Shown here: positions 53,744-61,876 of the stretch, in pieces
Position numbering within the stretch: position 1 is the first letter of the stretch
Layout: every line of letters begins with the position of its first letter
Source of the DNA: Proteobacteria bacterium DTSAM18
GTDB taxonomy: Bacteria; Myxococcota_A; UBA796; GCA-2862545
Assembly (NCBI GenBank): GCA_028767165.1
Contig: JARACJ010000004.1
Coordinates: 124,001 to 188,000, forward strand
Direction: 5' to 3'
DNA length: 64,000 nt
The notes under the pieces: generated by a model
What the model saw: only the letters and a program-made list of their open reading frames with translations
What the model was told of the DNA's origin: nothing
The model's database searches: none
Position numbers and translations under genes: made by a program

Positions 53744-54430
53744 ATGGAACGGATCCTCATGGTGGACGACGATCGACGACTGACCGAGCTCGTCGGCACC
53801 TACCTGCGACGGGAAGGGTTCGAGGTCCAGGCCCACCACAGCGGTCACGGGGCGGTCGATGCGATCCTGGCGAACCGGCCCTCCGTGGTGGTCCTCGACC
53901 TGATGCTCCCCGGCCTGAGCGGCCTCGAGGTCTGCAGGGACTGCCGCAGGCAGGGGTACGGCGGACCGGTCCTGATGCTCACCGGGCGAGGCGACGAGGT
54001 GGACCAGGTGGTGGGGCTCGAGGTGGGCGCCGACGACTACGTGCCCAAGCCGGCCAGCCCCAGGTTGCTGCTCGCCCGCATCCGCGCCCTCCTGCGGCGC
54101 CAGGGAGGGCACCGTCCGCTCCTGGCGGCGCGGCAGGTCGGGGGCCTGCAGGTGGATCCCCGCACGCGGGTCGCGCGGATCGACGGGGCCGAACTGCCGC
54201 TCACCACCGCGGAGTTCGATCTGCTGTGGATCCTCGTCGACCACGTGGGCACCCCGGTGTCCCGGGAGGATCTCGTCCGCCGGCTCCGTGGCATCGACTA
54301 CAACGGCGTCGATCGCTCCATCGACGTGCGGGTATCCCAGCTTCGCCGCAAGCTGAAGACGACCGGCGACGGCGTGCAGATCAAGACGGTGCGTGCGGTG
54401 GGCTACCAGCTCGTCGTGCCCGTGGCCTGA
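53744..54430 (+). CDS. OmpR-family response regulator
   Basis: 228 residues. Receiver domain with the acidic pair Asp8/Asp9, phospho-acceptor Asp52 (VVVLDLMLPG), Thr80 and Lys102 (DDYVPKPAS), then a winged-helix DNA-binding domain (about 130-225) with LTTAEFDLLWILVDHVGTPVSREDLVRRLRG and the RVSQLRRKLK...VRAVGYQLV end. Closest in pattern to RstA-type regulators. Followed after 9 bp by its kinase. Divergent from the second subtilase gene, which is a possible target. Confidence 0.93.
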   Translation: MERILMVDDDRRLTELVGTYLRREGFEVQAHHSGHGAVDAILANRPSVVVLDLMLPGLSGLEVCRDCRRQGYGGPVLMLTGRGDEVDQVVGLEVGADDYVPKPASPRLLLARIRALLRRQGGHRPLLAARQVGGLQVDPRTRVARIDGAELPLTTAEFDLLWILVDHVGTPVSREDLVRRLRGIDYNGVDRSIDVRVSQLRRKLKTTGDGVQIKTVRAVGYQLVVPVA

Positions 54431-54439
54431 GGTCCCGCC

Positions 54440-55456
54440 GTGCACACGCGACCGTCGTCGTCGATCCGAGGTGGCCTTACCCGGGTCGTGCTGGTGTTCG
54501 GCGCCGTCGGCATCACGGCTGCCCTGCTGGTGCTGTGGTCCTCGGCGTCGGATGGCCGTGGGCTCCTGCCGATCCTGGCGCTGTCGGTGGCGCTGGGCCT
54601 GACGTGGGGTGCCTTCGTGCTCGGGTGGCGTGCGTTGTCGGGCCTGCGGACCCTCGAGGCCACGGCCAGGGCCATCGCCGCGGGGGATCTGGCGGCCCGC
54701 AGCGGCCCTGACGTCGGACCGGTGGTGGGGGAGGTCGCCGAGGCGGTCGATGGCATGGCCGAGCGTTTCGCGCGGATGTGGGCCGATCGGGAGGCCCTCC
54801 TGGCGGCCGTCAGCCACGAGCTGCGCAGTCCGCTCCAGCGGCTGGCGTTCGGCGTGGAGCTGTTGTCGGGCGCGGATGGGGACGAGGCGGAGGAGCGTCT
54901 GCGAGAGGTCCAGGACGACATCGCGGAGCTCGACACCATGGTCGGTGACCTGCTCCTGTGGGCCCGGATCGACCGGCAGACGGTGATGCGGGAGCCCCTG
55001 GTGCTCGCGGAGGTGCTGGACGATCTGGTGTCCAAGGCGGCACGGCTCCGGCCGCAGGTGCGGGTGCGGATGGAGGCGCCGCCCGACCTCGTCCTGCTCG
55101 CGGATCCCCGCCATGTGCCCCGCGCGTGGGCCAACCTGCTGCACAACGCGGTGCGTTACGCCGCGTCCACCGTCGAGGTGCGGGTCCGGCACCGCGACGG
55201 ACAGGTCGAGCTGTGGGTGGACGACGACGGACCGGGGGTGCCGCCGGACCAGGCCGAGCGGATCTTCGAGCCCTTCGTCCGGCTGGATGCGGCCCGTTCC
55301 CGTGATGCGGGCGGTGTCGGGCTCGGTCTGGCGCTCGCCCGCCGCACGGCGCGGGCCCACGAGGGGGCCCTGTGGGTGGAGCGCTCGTCGCGGGGTGGCG
55401 CCCGTTTCATCTACCGCCAGGAAATCGGTGGGCGGACCGCCACCTCGGCCAGCTGA
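54440..55456 (+). CDS. Sensor histidine kinase
   Basis: 338 residues from a GTG at 54440. Two membrane segments (residues 14-34 and 43-63) with only a very short loop between them, so there is no periplasmic sensor domain; signals may come through the membrane or a partner. HAMP region 64-116, phospho-acceptor His126 in AAVSHELRSPLQRL, then an ATPase domain with N box (NLLHNAVRYA), G1 (DDDGPGVPP), F box and G2 (GGVGLGLALARR). Partner of the response regulator nine bp upstream. Confidence 0.93.
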   Translation: MHTRPSSSIRGGLTRVVLVFGAVGITAALLVLWSSASDGRGLLPILALSVALGLTWGAFVLGWRALSGLRTLEATARAIAAGDLAARSGPDVGPVVGEVAEAVDGMAERFARMWADREALLAAVSHELRSPLQRLAFGVELLSGADGDEAEERLREVQDDIAELDTMVGDLLLWARIDRQTVMREPLVLAEVLDDLVSKAARLRPQVRVRMEAPPDLVLLADPRHVPRAWANLLHNAVRYAASTVEVRVRHRDGQVELWVDDDGPGVPPDQAERIFEPFVRLDAARSRDAGGVGLGLALARRTARAHEGALWVERSSRGGARFIYRQEIGGRTATSAS

Positions 55457-55537
55457 ACTCACCTCGCGTTGCATCCGGTCCACGGTCGGGCCACTGTACC
55501 GAGGAGATGCATCCGTGTTCGAGAGAAGGGGAGTCCC

Positions 55538-56539
55538 ATGAAGTGGCTTCAGGGCGTTGCGGCCGTCACCTTGGTGGGCCTGGGAATCTACTGGTTCGTG
55601 GGTCGCGGGGGAGATGACACCCCCCCTGCTCGCATGCCCAGTGACGAGATCGATCTGAAGCATGGTCTGGGCGAGGTCGAGCCCGCCACCATGCGGGACC
55701 ATCCACCCACGGAGGTCGCGCCCCGTGTGCCCGTACCAGGCCTCGATCACGCCGAGCTGTCCCCGCTGGGCCATGCGGTCGCACTGATGCACCCCGATGC
55801 CTGGCTGGCGGCCTGTCCCGTGCCTCAGGATGCCCCGGAGGGGGCGTTCCGGATCGGTCTGGGGCAGGGATACGGCTACATCCACGACGGAGAGCTCGTG
55901 GCCGTGCTGCCCGGCGGTGAGGGATCCGGCCAGGTCAAGTCCTGGGATGCCGTCGTCGGCAACCTGCAGTGGACCCTCGATGGCGGGAACCCCGGCGCCT
56001 GCGTGTTCTCCGAGCCCGCCTCGCAGCCCGTGAACCTGCGGGTGATCGACTTCGATGGACACACCATCGAGGGCGCCACCATCGGCGGGTGTCCTCCCGG
56101 CACGCACATCACGAGTGGTCCCGAGGGCGTGGCCGTGGCCCAGCTGCCCGAGGGCGCGATGTGCTGGGCGACGGTCTGGCGTGAGGAGGGCGACAAGGTC
56201 GCGTGGTCCAAGCCCCAGTTCGGCGAACCCGGCTCCCTGGAGGAGCTGGTGCTGCACGTCCCCAAGGAGGAGGACCTGAAGACCTGGGCGGACCACGCGG
56301 CGCGGATGCGGCCCGCCGTCGACAAGATGGCCAAGGGCCTGGCCGAGGAGCGGGCGGCCGTGCCGGATGTCGCGGTGCTGCGGGCCGAGACCACCTCCCA
56401 GGAGGTCGAGCGGGCCCTCGCCGTGCTCGATCGCTACACGCAGGCGGAGCTCGCTGCGTGGGCTGCCGGCATCGACGCCCTTCGCAAGGCCGATCCCGAG
56501 GCCGTCCGCGGACTCGCCGAGGGCCGGTACAACCCCTGA
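55538..56539 (+). CDS. Membrane-anchored protein of unknown function
   Basis: 333 residues. The ATG at 55538 follows GGGAG. A single N-terminal membrane segment (WLQGVAAVTLVGLGIYWFVG) without a cleavage site, so the rest probably lies in the periplasm. A Pro/Glu-rich stretch precedes a beta-rich domain (AVALMHPDAWLAACPVPQ...LRVIDFDGHTIEGATIGGCPPGTHITSGPEGVAVAQLPEGAMCWATVW), which looks like a carboxypeptidase-regulatory-like (CarboxypepD_reg) fold, and a helical C-terminus (WADHAARMRPAVDKMAKGLAEE...). Its stop is 1 bp from that of the convergent protease gene. Confidence 0.72.
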   Translation: MKWLQGVAAVTLVGLGIYWFVGRGGDDTPPARMPSDEIDLKHGLGEVEPATMRDHPPTEVAPRVPVPGLDHAELSPLGHAVALMHPDAWLAACPVPQDAPEGAFRIGLGQGYGYIHDGELVAVLPGGEGSGQVKSWDAVVGNLQWTLDGGNPGACVFSEPASQPVNLRVIDFDGHTIEGATIGGCPPGTHITSGPEGVAVAQLPEGAMCWATVWREEGDKVAWSKPQFGEPGSLEELVLHVPKEEDLKTWADHAARMRPAVDKMAKGLAEERAAVPDVAVLRAETTSQEVERALAVLDRYTQAELAAWAAGIDALRKADPEAVRGLAEGRYNP

Positions 56540-56540
56540 C

Positions 56541-58073
56541 TCAGCGCGTGCGGGCGGTGTCGGCCTGTTCCACGGGGACGGTGGGCAGCGCTCGATACCG
56601 GCCGAGCATCTGCAGGGGCGTCAGCGCATCCGGCGCGTCGCTCGGTCGGCCGGTGGTGGGATCCCGGCGACCGCGCAGGTACGCGGCGGCGTCGTGGGTG
56701 GGGTCGCCGAGCGGCAGGGTGTCGGCCGGTGCCGGTGGAAAGGGACCCTGGGGACGTCGTCGGGGGGGCGGGAACGACGCCGGCACCCGCACGGACCCCG
56801 AGGAGAGCACGGGGATGCGGACGGCCGTGCGGGGATGGGTCTGCATCAGGCTTCGGATCCGCTCGCTGGACCATCCCTGCCCGGGGTGGTGGGCGCGCAC
56901 CGGCTCTTCGCCGTTGCCGTGTCGCAGACCGGTGATGTGACCGAGCTCGTGGGCGAAGGTCCAGCGCAGGGATGCCCGGTGGGACGTGGACATCTGGAAC
57001 AGCACGGGGGCGCCCGGTGGCGGACCTCCCCGCGTTCCGAGGGTCGGGACCCGCACGGTCGACGAGCGACCGAACAGGTGGAAGGTGGTGGCGGTGAGCA
57101 CGGCGGCGACGTCGGCCCCGTGGCGCTCCCGCAGCTCCTGCAAGGTGAGCCCGGTGCGTCGTTCCCGGCTCGCGTCGCTGGCCCATAGCTGGCGGAAGCC
57201 GTGGGGCGTGGGGCGCCAGGGCAGCCGACCGAGGCGTTGGTCGCGGGCGAACTGGTGTCGACCCCGGTCGTAGATGGCCGGCACGTGGTCCGGGGCGGAG
57301 GGATCCCACGGGTCGGCCGGTCCCACGGACTGCAGCTCGGCGAAGCCGACGATGTCGAAGGCGACCCCATCGAGACCCGAGCGGTGCAGGATGCGGTTGG
57401 TGGCGTGCAGCTGGGTCCAGGCCCAGGCGCGGATGTGGTCGTCCTGGTCGGGCCCGTCGCCTCGATCCCGGGCCGCCTGCCGCGTGTACGCCACGAGCAG
57501 ATCCACCGTCTCCGCCGGCCTGGGCATGGGGCCGCCGGGCGCGTCCACGGGCTCGAGGTAGGCGATGTGGTCCACGTCGGTGGCGCCGGGGACGTGGTCC
57601 GGGTGGCTCTTGCGGAAGAACTCCAGCAGGAAGGCCCGCTCGGGATGCCCCGTTCCCTCGATGACGAGCGCCCGGTCGGCGAGCCAGGCGATGCCATACA
57701 TGCCGTGGTCGGTAGCGGTGAGGATGAGCTCGCCGGGCCCGTGGGTGTACCTGCCGATCCAGGTCTGGGACCCGTCCCGGTTCACCAGGTGCTGGCGCAG
57801 CACGAAGGGCAGGGGATCCCCGCCTGGGGCCTGGAGCACCGCGCGACGGGCGGCCTGCCGAGGGCACCGCCGGTCGGGGCAGGGGAGGAGCTCGTACAGC
57901 GCCAGGCGGCCCTCGCTCACGTAGGAGGGCAGCGACGGCTGCACCTGGAGCATGGCGTAGGCGGCCGGCTCCAGGAGCTGCTGGCTCCCGGGCACGAACA
58001 GCTCCACCGGACGGGCCGGAGACCGCCCGGTGCAGGCGGCCAGGAGGAGCAGCAGGAGGAGGACGCGGTGCAT
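56541..58073 (-). CDS. Metzincin-like zinc metalloprotease, lipoprotein
   Basis: 510 residues. ATG at 58073 gives signal MHRVLLLLLLLAAC-T; an upstream ATG at 58109 lacks a signal layout. The first 200 residues are probably a prodomain. The catalytic part resembles the peptidyl-Asp metalloendopeptidase / reprolysin-like group: DLLVAYTRQAARDRG near its start, and the zinc motif HELGHITGLRHG (HExxHxxGxxH) near residue 375, followed by SLMQTHP as a candidate Met-turn. A Pro/Arg-rich C-terminus of about 100 residues follows. Third lipoprotein protease within 8 kb. Confidence 0.87.
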   Translation of the reverse strand: MHRVLLLLLLLAACTGRSPARPVELFVPGSQQLLEPAAYAMLQVQPSLPSYVSEGRLALYELLPCPDRRCPRQAARRAVLQAPGGDPLPFVLRQHLVNRDGSQTWIGRYTHGPGELILTATDHGMYGIAWLADRALVIEGTGHPERAFLLEFFRKSHPDHVPGATDVDHIAYLEPVDAPGGPMPRPAETVDLLVAYTRQAARDRGDGPDQDDHIRAWAWTQLHATNRILHRSGLDGVAFDIVGFAELQSVGPADPWDPSAPDHVPAIYDRGRHQFARDQRLGRLPWRPTPHGFRQLWASDASRERRTGLTLQELRERHGADVAAVLTATTFHLFGRSSTVRVPTLGTRGGPPPGAPVLFQMSTSHRASLRWTFAHELGHITGLRHGNGEEPVRAHHPGQGWSSERIRSLMQTHPRTAVRIPVLSSGSVRVPASFPPPRRRPQGPFPPAPADTLPLGDPTHDAAAYLRGRRDPTTGRPSDAPDALTPLQMLGRYRALPTVPVEQADTARTR

Positions 58074-58140
58074 CCCCGGGGGAACGGCAGGGGCGTGGGG
58101 ATCCGGCACCCGGGAGGGGCGCTACGGGATCTCCTGCGCA

Positions 58141-59115
58141 TCACTCCCCGAGCGTCATCCGCAGGAAGTCGGTGACGTCGCGGCCCTCCGGGTCCTCCAC
58201 GTCGAGCTCGGGAATCCAGCTGATGTGCTCCACGCCCACTTCCTCGGCCCGCTCCATCACCACGAGGGCGTGGTTGGGGTGGTGATACAGCGCGCCGACG
58301 GAGAGGGGGAAGCCGCCTCCCTCCATGGAGTTGTCGAGGTAGATCGGCGGATCGTCGGCGCTGAGCATGTCGAGCATGTCGACGGAGGCGCGGTATGCCT
58401 CGATCTCCTCGGAGTAGAACGCCTCGTTGCTGTCGATGCCGTAGAACGACCACAGCAGCTCGGACAGGCCGAAGGACTCCGCCGTGGCCATCAGGTCGAT
58501 GCCGAAGTCCACGAACACGTCGGTGGTCCACCGCTCGAGGTCGTAGGTGGCCTGGGTCTCGATGGCGATGGCGCCGTTGACGCGGGACGACATGCGCTCG
58601 ACCGGGTCGTCGGCCTTCGGGTCGGCCATCTCGTCGGCTGCGGCGATCCACAGCGCGGTGCCGGCGCCGGCAGAGGAGCCCATGAGCACCACGTTGGTGG
58701 GGTCGATGCCGAAGGAGCCGGCGTGGTAGCGCATGTACTGCAGGCAGTACAGGCTGTCGGAGAGCGGCTTGATCACGCCCTCGGCGTCGTTCTCCTCGAG
58801 CAGGCGGTAGTTCATCGTGGCCACGGCGTAGCCCTGATCCGTGGCCCACTGGACGAGATCGGACCGGTACTCGTGCAGGCTCGACTTGTCGCCCTGGGTG
58901 AAGCCGCCACCGTGGATGTAGACGAGCAGGGGCTGATCGACGAGGTTCTCGTCGAAGTAGATGTCGAAGGCGTTCCGCTCGTGGGGGCCGCAGCTGAGGT
59001 TCTCGGCGTAGCTGCCGCCCACCTCGACCGGCGGGGCGGTGGTCTGGAAGTCGAGGGGCTCGGGGGGCGCTTCGGTACAGCCGACGAGGGCGACGAGGGG
59101 GAGCATGCGGATCAC
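58141..59115 (-). CDS. Alpha/beta-hydrolase lipoprotein (carboxylesterase-like)
   Basis: 324 residues from a GTG at 59115 with GGAGG upstream; the ATG at 59106 is an alternative. Signal ending VALVGC-T. The hydrolase domain has the oxyanion loop HGGGF (68-72), VATMNYRL, and the nucleophile elbow GSSAG with Ser148. A carboxyl-ester hydrolase of the BD-FAE / hormone-sensitive-lipase type is likely, with HHPNHALVV a candidate for the catalytic His region. It differs from secreted esterases in being lipid-anchored. Substrate unknown. Confidence 0.87.
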   Translation of the reverse strand: MIRMLPLVALVGCTEAPPEPLDFQTTAPPVEVGGSYAENLSCGPHERNAFDIYFDENLVDQPLLVYIHGGGFTQGDKSSLHEYRSDLVQWATDQGYAVATMNYRLLEENDAEGVIKPLSDSLYCLQYMRYHAGSFGIDPTNVVLMGSSAGAGTALWIAAADEMADPKADDPVERMSSRVNGAIAIETQATYDLERWTTDVFVDFGIDLMATAESFGLSELLWSFYGIDSNEAFYSEEIEAYRASVDMLDMLSADDPPIYLDNSMEGGGFPLSVGALYHHPNHALVVMERAEEVGVEHISWIPELDVEDPEGRDVTDFLRMTLGE

Positions 59116-59556
59116 GGGGCCTCCGGACGACGGACGATTGGCGCGCGAATGTACCAGAGTCGTCGCGGGCCCGGTACGGGCCGAAACGAGCCGTGACAGG
59201 TGCCAGACGAAACAGGGGGTGGCTCCGGTGGATGCGAAGACCGGTCGGATGCTCTCGGGTATCGCGCTATGCCTTCGCGGTGCTTGCGGACGTCTTCGGG
59301 AAAACACACTTGGCATGTGACGAATGTCGACCGCTTCCATCGCACGTGCGGAGCGGTTTCGATCGGTAGCGCAGGTCTGGTGCGCCACATCGCTGCGGAA
59401 AACCCGATGGAAAATGTCTGCTGCCCGTGAAAAACGGGACATGAAAAGGCCGCACCGAAGGGGTGATATGTCGGTGACGGTCGGGTGGGGTCGGATTCGT
59501 GGGCCAACGCCCATGCCCCCTGTGCAATGACTTGGGGCGCGAACTTGGAGACTTCC
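59116..59556. other. 441-bp divergent intergenic region
   Basis: Lies between the starts of the esterase and the kinase operon. It is less GC-rich than the genes, most clearly at 59300-59460, and has a small hairpin with a GAAAA loop (about 59427-59441). No firm promoter box, operator or small gene could be defined. Confidence 0.4.
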
Positions 59557-61023
59557 ATGAGTTCCCACGAGCCCATCAAGCCATCGGCAGACAAACAAGC
59601 GAATCAGGACAAGCTCGTAGACGAGGTTCTCGCCGGACGGTTCCGTATCGAGCGCCTCATCGCCCGTGGTGGCATGGGCAAGGTCTACCGGGCCGAGCAG
59701 ATGCCGCTCGGTCGCAAGGTGGCGATCAAGGTGCTGTCGCCGTCGGCCATGGAGGCCGACGAGGCCGACTTCTTCCGCGAGCGCTTCGAGCGTGAGGCCG
59801 CGGCCTGTTCCCGCCTCACCCATGCGAACACGGTCCGCATCTTCGACTTCGGTCAGCACGAGGATCGCTTCTTCATCGCGATGGAGTACATCGATGGCCG
59901 CACGCTGAGCCGGGTCCTGAAGAAGGAATCCCCGCTGTCCGTGCCCCGCACCATCCACATCGCCCAGCAGATCTGCAGCTCGCTGGCCGAAGCCCACGAC
60001 CAGGGCATCGTCCACCGCGACATCAAGCCCGGAAACATCCTGCTGTGGCGGCAGAACGACGACGAGAACTTCGTCAAGGTGGTCGACTTCGGCCTCGTCA
60101 AGGACGAGACCGACGTCCGCAAGACCCAGGCCACCATGGTCAAGGGCTCCCCGGCCTGCATCGCCCCCGAGCAGGTCAAGCGCCTCGACTCCGACGGCCG
60201 CGCCGACATCTACGCCCTCGGTTGCGTGATGTACAAGTGCCTCACCGGCCGCTTCCCCTTCGAGGGCAAGGATCCCATGCCGGTGATGCTCGCGCACATC
60301 ACCGAGGAGCCCCCCACCTTCGCCGAGATCTCGCCGCAGCTGAACATCCCTCGCACGGTCGAGTGGGTGGTCCAGACCTGCCTCGCCAAGGATCCCGCCG
60401 ACCGCTTCGCCGACATGCGCGAGCTGTACAAGGCGCTGTCCTTCTGCCGGGTCGCGGCCGACAAGGTCGACGACGACTTCACCCTCGAGCTCACCGAGGG
60501 CGTCGTGATGTACCCCGAGGGCTACACCGACGTCTCCGTCCGCATGGGCGCCTCGCAGGTCATGAGCATGGTCTCCGCGCCCGGCGGCATCTCCCAGGTG
60601 GGGCCCGGTCCGGCGGATCAGGGCAAGGGTGGCGGCAAGGCCATCGCCCTGGCGGCCGTCACGCTGCTGCTCCTCGGCGTCGGCACCCTGATGTTCGCCC
60701 TCGGTGGGTCCGGCACCGATGAGGAAGCCGCCCCCACCACCAAGGAGGCCCCGCTGGCCATCGACGCCATCGAGGCGGTCCCCGATGCCCTGGCGGCGCC
60801 CGAGCCCGAGCCCGAGCCCGAGCCCGTGGCCGAGAAGGAGGAGCCCGAGGTCGAGGCCGCTCCCAAGCCTCGTCGTCGCACCCGGCGCACTTCCTCCAAG
60901 CCCAAGGCCGAGCCCACGCCGGCACCCGCACCCTCCAAACCCGCTGTCCAGGAGCAGACCCGCTCTGCTGAGGAGTCCTCATGGTCGTCCGACAACGAGA
61001 TCCGCGATCCCTTCGCCGACTGA
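59557..61023 (+). CDS. Membrane Ser/Thr protein kinase
   Basis: 488 residues from the ATG at 59557 with GGAG seven bases upstream (ATG at 59527 is an alternative). Hanks-type kinase domain at residues 28-300: ARGGMGKVY, Lys58 in VAIKVL, catalytic IVHRDIKPGN (Asp155) and DFG (Asp177); the activation-loop motif is GSPACIAPEQ rather than the usual GTPxYMAPE. One membrane segment (361-383) is followed by an acidic EPEPEPEP run and a basic, Lys/Arg/Pro-rich tail that should face the periplasm, with no sensor domain. The stop overlaps the next start (TGATG), so it is coupled to the TPR protein gene. Confidence 0.92.
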   Translation: MSSHEPIKPSADKQANQDKLVDEVLAGRFRIERLIARGGMGKVYRAEQMPLGRKVAIKVLSPSAMEADEADFFRERFEREAAACSRLTHANTVRIFDFGQHEDRFFIAMEYIDGRTLSRVLKKESPLSVPRTIHIAQQICSSLAEAHDQGIVHRDIKPGNILLWRQNDDENFVKVVDFGLVKDETDVRKTQATMVKGSPACIAPEQVKRLDSDGRADIYALGCVMYKCLTGRFPFEGKDPMPVMLAHITEEPPTFAEISPQLNIPRTVEWVVQTCLAKDPADRFADMRELYKALSFCRVAADKVDDDFTLELTEGVVMYPEGYTDVSVRMGASQVMSMVSAPGGISQVGPGPADQGKGGGKAIALAAVTLLLLGVGTLMFALGGSGTDEEAAPTTKEAPLAIDAIEAVPDALAAPEPEPEPEPVAEKEEPEVEAAPKPRRRTRRTSSKPKAEPTPAPAPSKPAVQEQTRSAEESSWSSDNEIRDPFAD

Positions 61024-61865
61024 TGGGACGCTTCACCTTCGGCCTTGTCCTGGCACTCGCCGCACCCGTCCTCACGCCGGCCCACCTGGCCCACGCAGAC
61101 GACGAGGTGAACGAGGACGACATCGATCGTGCCAAGCAGTTCTTCCGCAGCGGCCAGCAGCTGTACAAGCAGGGCCGCTACGAGCAGGCCATCGTGGCGT
61201 GGCAGGAGGCCTACAAGCTCTCCAAGATGCCCGACCTCCTCTTCAACATCGCCAAGGCGGCCGAGGAGATGGACGACTACGATCTGGCCCTCGAGATGCT
61301 CGACGCCTACCGGGTGCACGCCCGCGCCGGCGAGAAGGACATGATCTCCCGTCGCATCCGTGAGCTCGAGGCGAAGCGCGAGGCCGCTGAGGCTGCGCCC
61401 GAGCCCGCTCCCGAGCCCGCGCCGGTGGCCCAGGCGCCTACCGCGCCGGTCGCCACGCCTCCGCCCGCCGTGCAGTCCCTGCTCTCGGTCGGTTCCAACC
61501 CCCCGAAGAAGCGCGCTCCCGTGGGCCCCATCCTCGTGGGAGTCGGAGCCGCCGGCCTCGGTGCCGGCGGCGCCTTCCTCGGCCTGGGCAACCAGATCAA
61601 GAGCGACCTCCAGGACTCGACGACCTTCGTCAACGAGCAGTACTGGCCGAACTCGGGCCAGTCCGCCGATGTGGGTGCGCTGAAGACCTACAACACGATG
61701 TTCTACGTCTCCACGGCCGTGGGCGCGGCGAGCCTCGTCACCGGCGGCATCATCTGGGCCATGCAGGCCAAGAGCAAGAAGCGCAACAATCTTAGGAACG
61801 TGGCCCTGGCCCCATCGGTCACCCCCTGGGGTGAGCTGGGCTTCAACGCCGCCGGCCGGTTCTGA
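61023..61865 (+). CDS. Exported TPR protein with C-terminal membrane segments
   Basis: 280 residues starting at 61023 within the TGATG overlap with the kinase gene. Sec signal (MGRFTFGLVLALAAPVLTPAHLAHA-DD). A TPR-like region (AKQFFRSGQQLYKQGRYEQAIVAWQEAYKLSKMPDLLFNIAKAAEEMDDYDLALEML) spans about 30-110, then a Pro/Ala/Glu-rich linker, and two hydrophobic segments (VGPILVGVGAAGLGAGGAFLGLG and FYVSTAVGAASLVTGGIIWAM). Such signal-peptide TPR proteins next to membrane kinases are common in myxobacteria and may be scaffolds of the signalling complex. The next gene starts 11 bp downstream. Confidence 0.87.
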   Translation: MGRFTFGLVLALAAPVLTPAHLAHADDEVNEDDIDRAKQFFRSGQQLYKQGRYEQAIVAWQEAYKLSKMPDLLFNIAKAAEEMDDYDLALEMLDAYRVHARAGEKDMISRRIRELEAKREAAEAAPEPAPEPAPVAQAPTAPVATPPPAVQSLLSVGSNPPKKRAPVGPILVGVGAAGLGAGGAFLGLGNQIKSDLQDSTTFVNEQYWPNSGQSADVGALKTYNTMFYVSTAVGAASLVTGGIIWAMQAKSKKRNNLRNVALAPSVTPWGELGFNAAGRF

Positions 61866-61876
61866 GGAGTGAAGGC

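Noticed and set aside
52301-56296. A 1331-codon minus-strand frame across the two-component genes and the second subtilase.
   Set aside because: It is antisense or out of frame to three genes with complete conserved motifs.
59290-59320. Sigma-54 promoter (TTGGCATGTGACGAAT) upstream of the kinase operon.
   Set aside because: The -24 GG is present but the required GC at -12 is missing.
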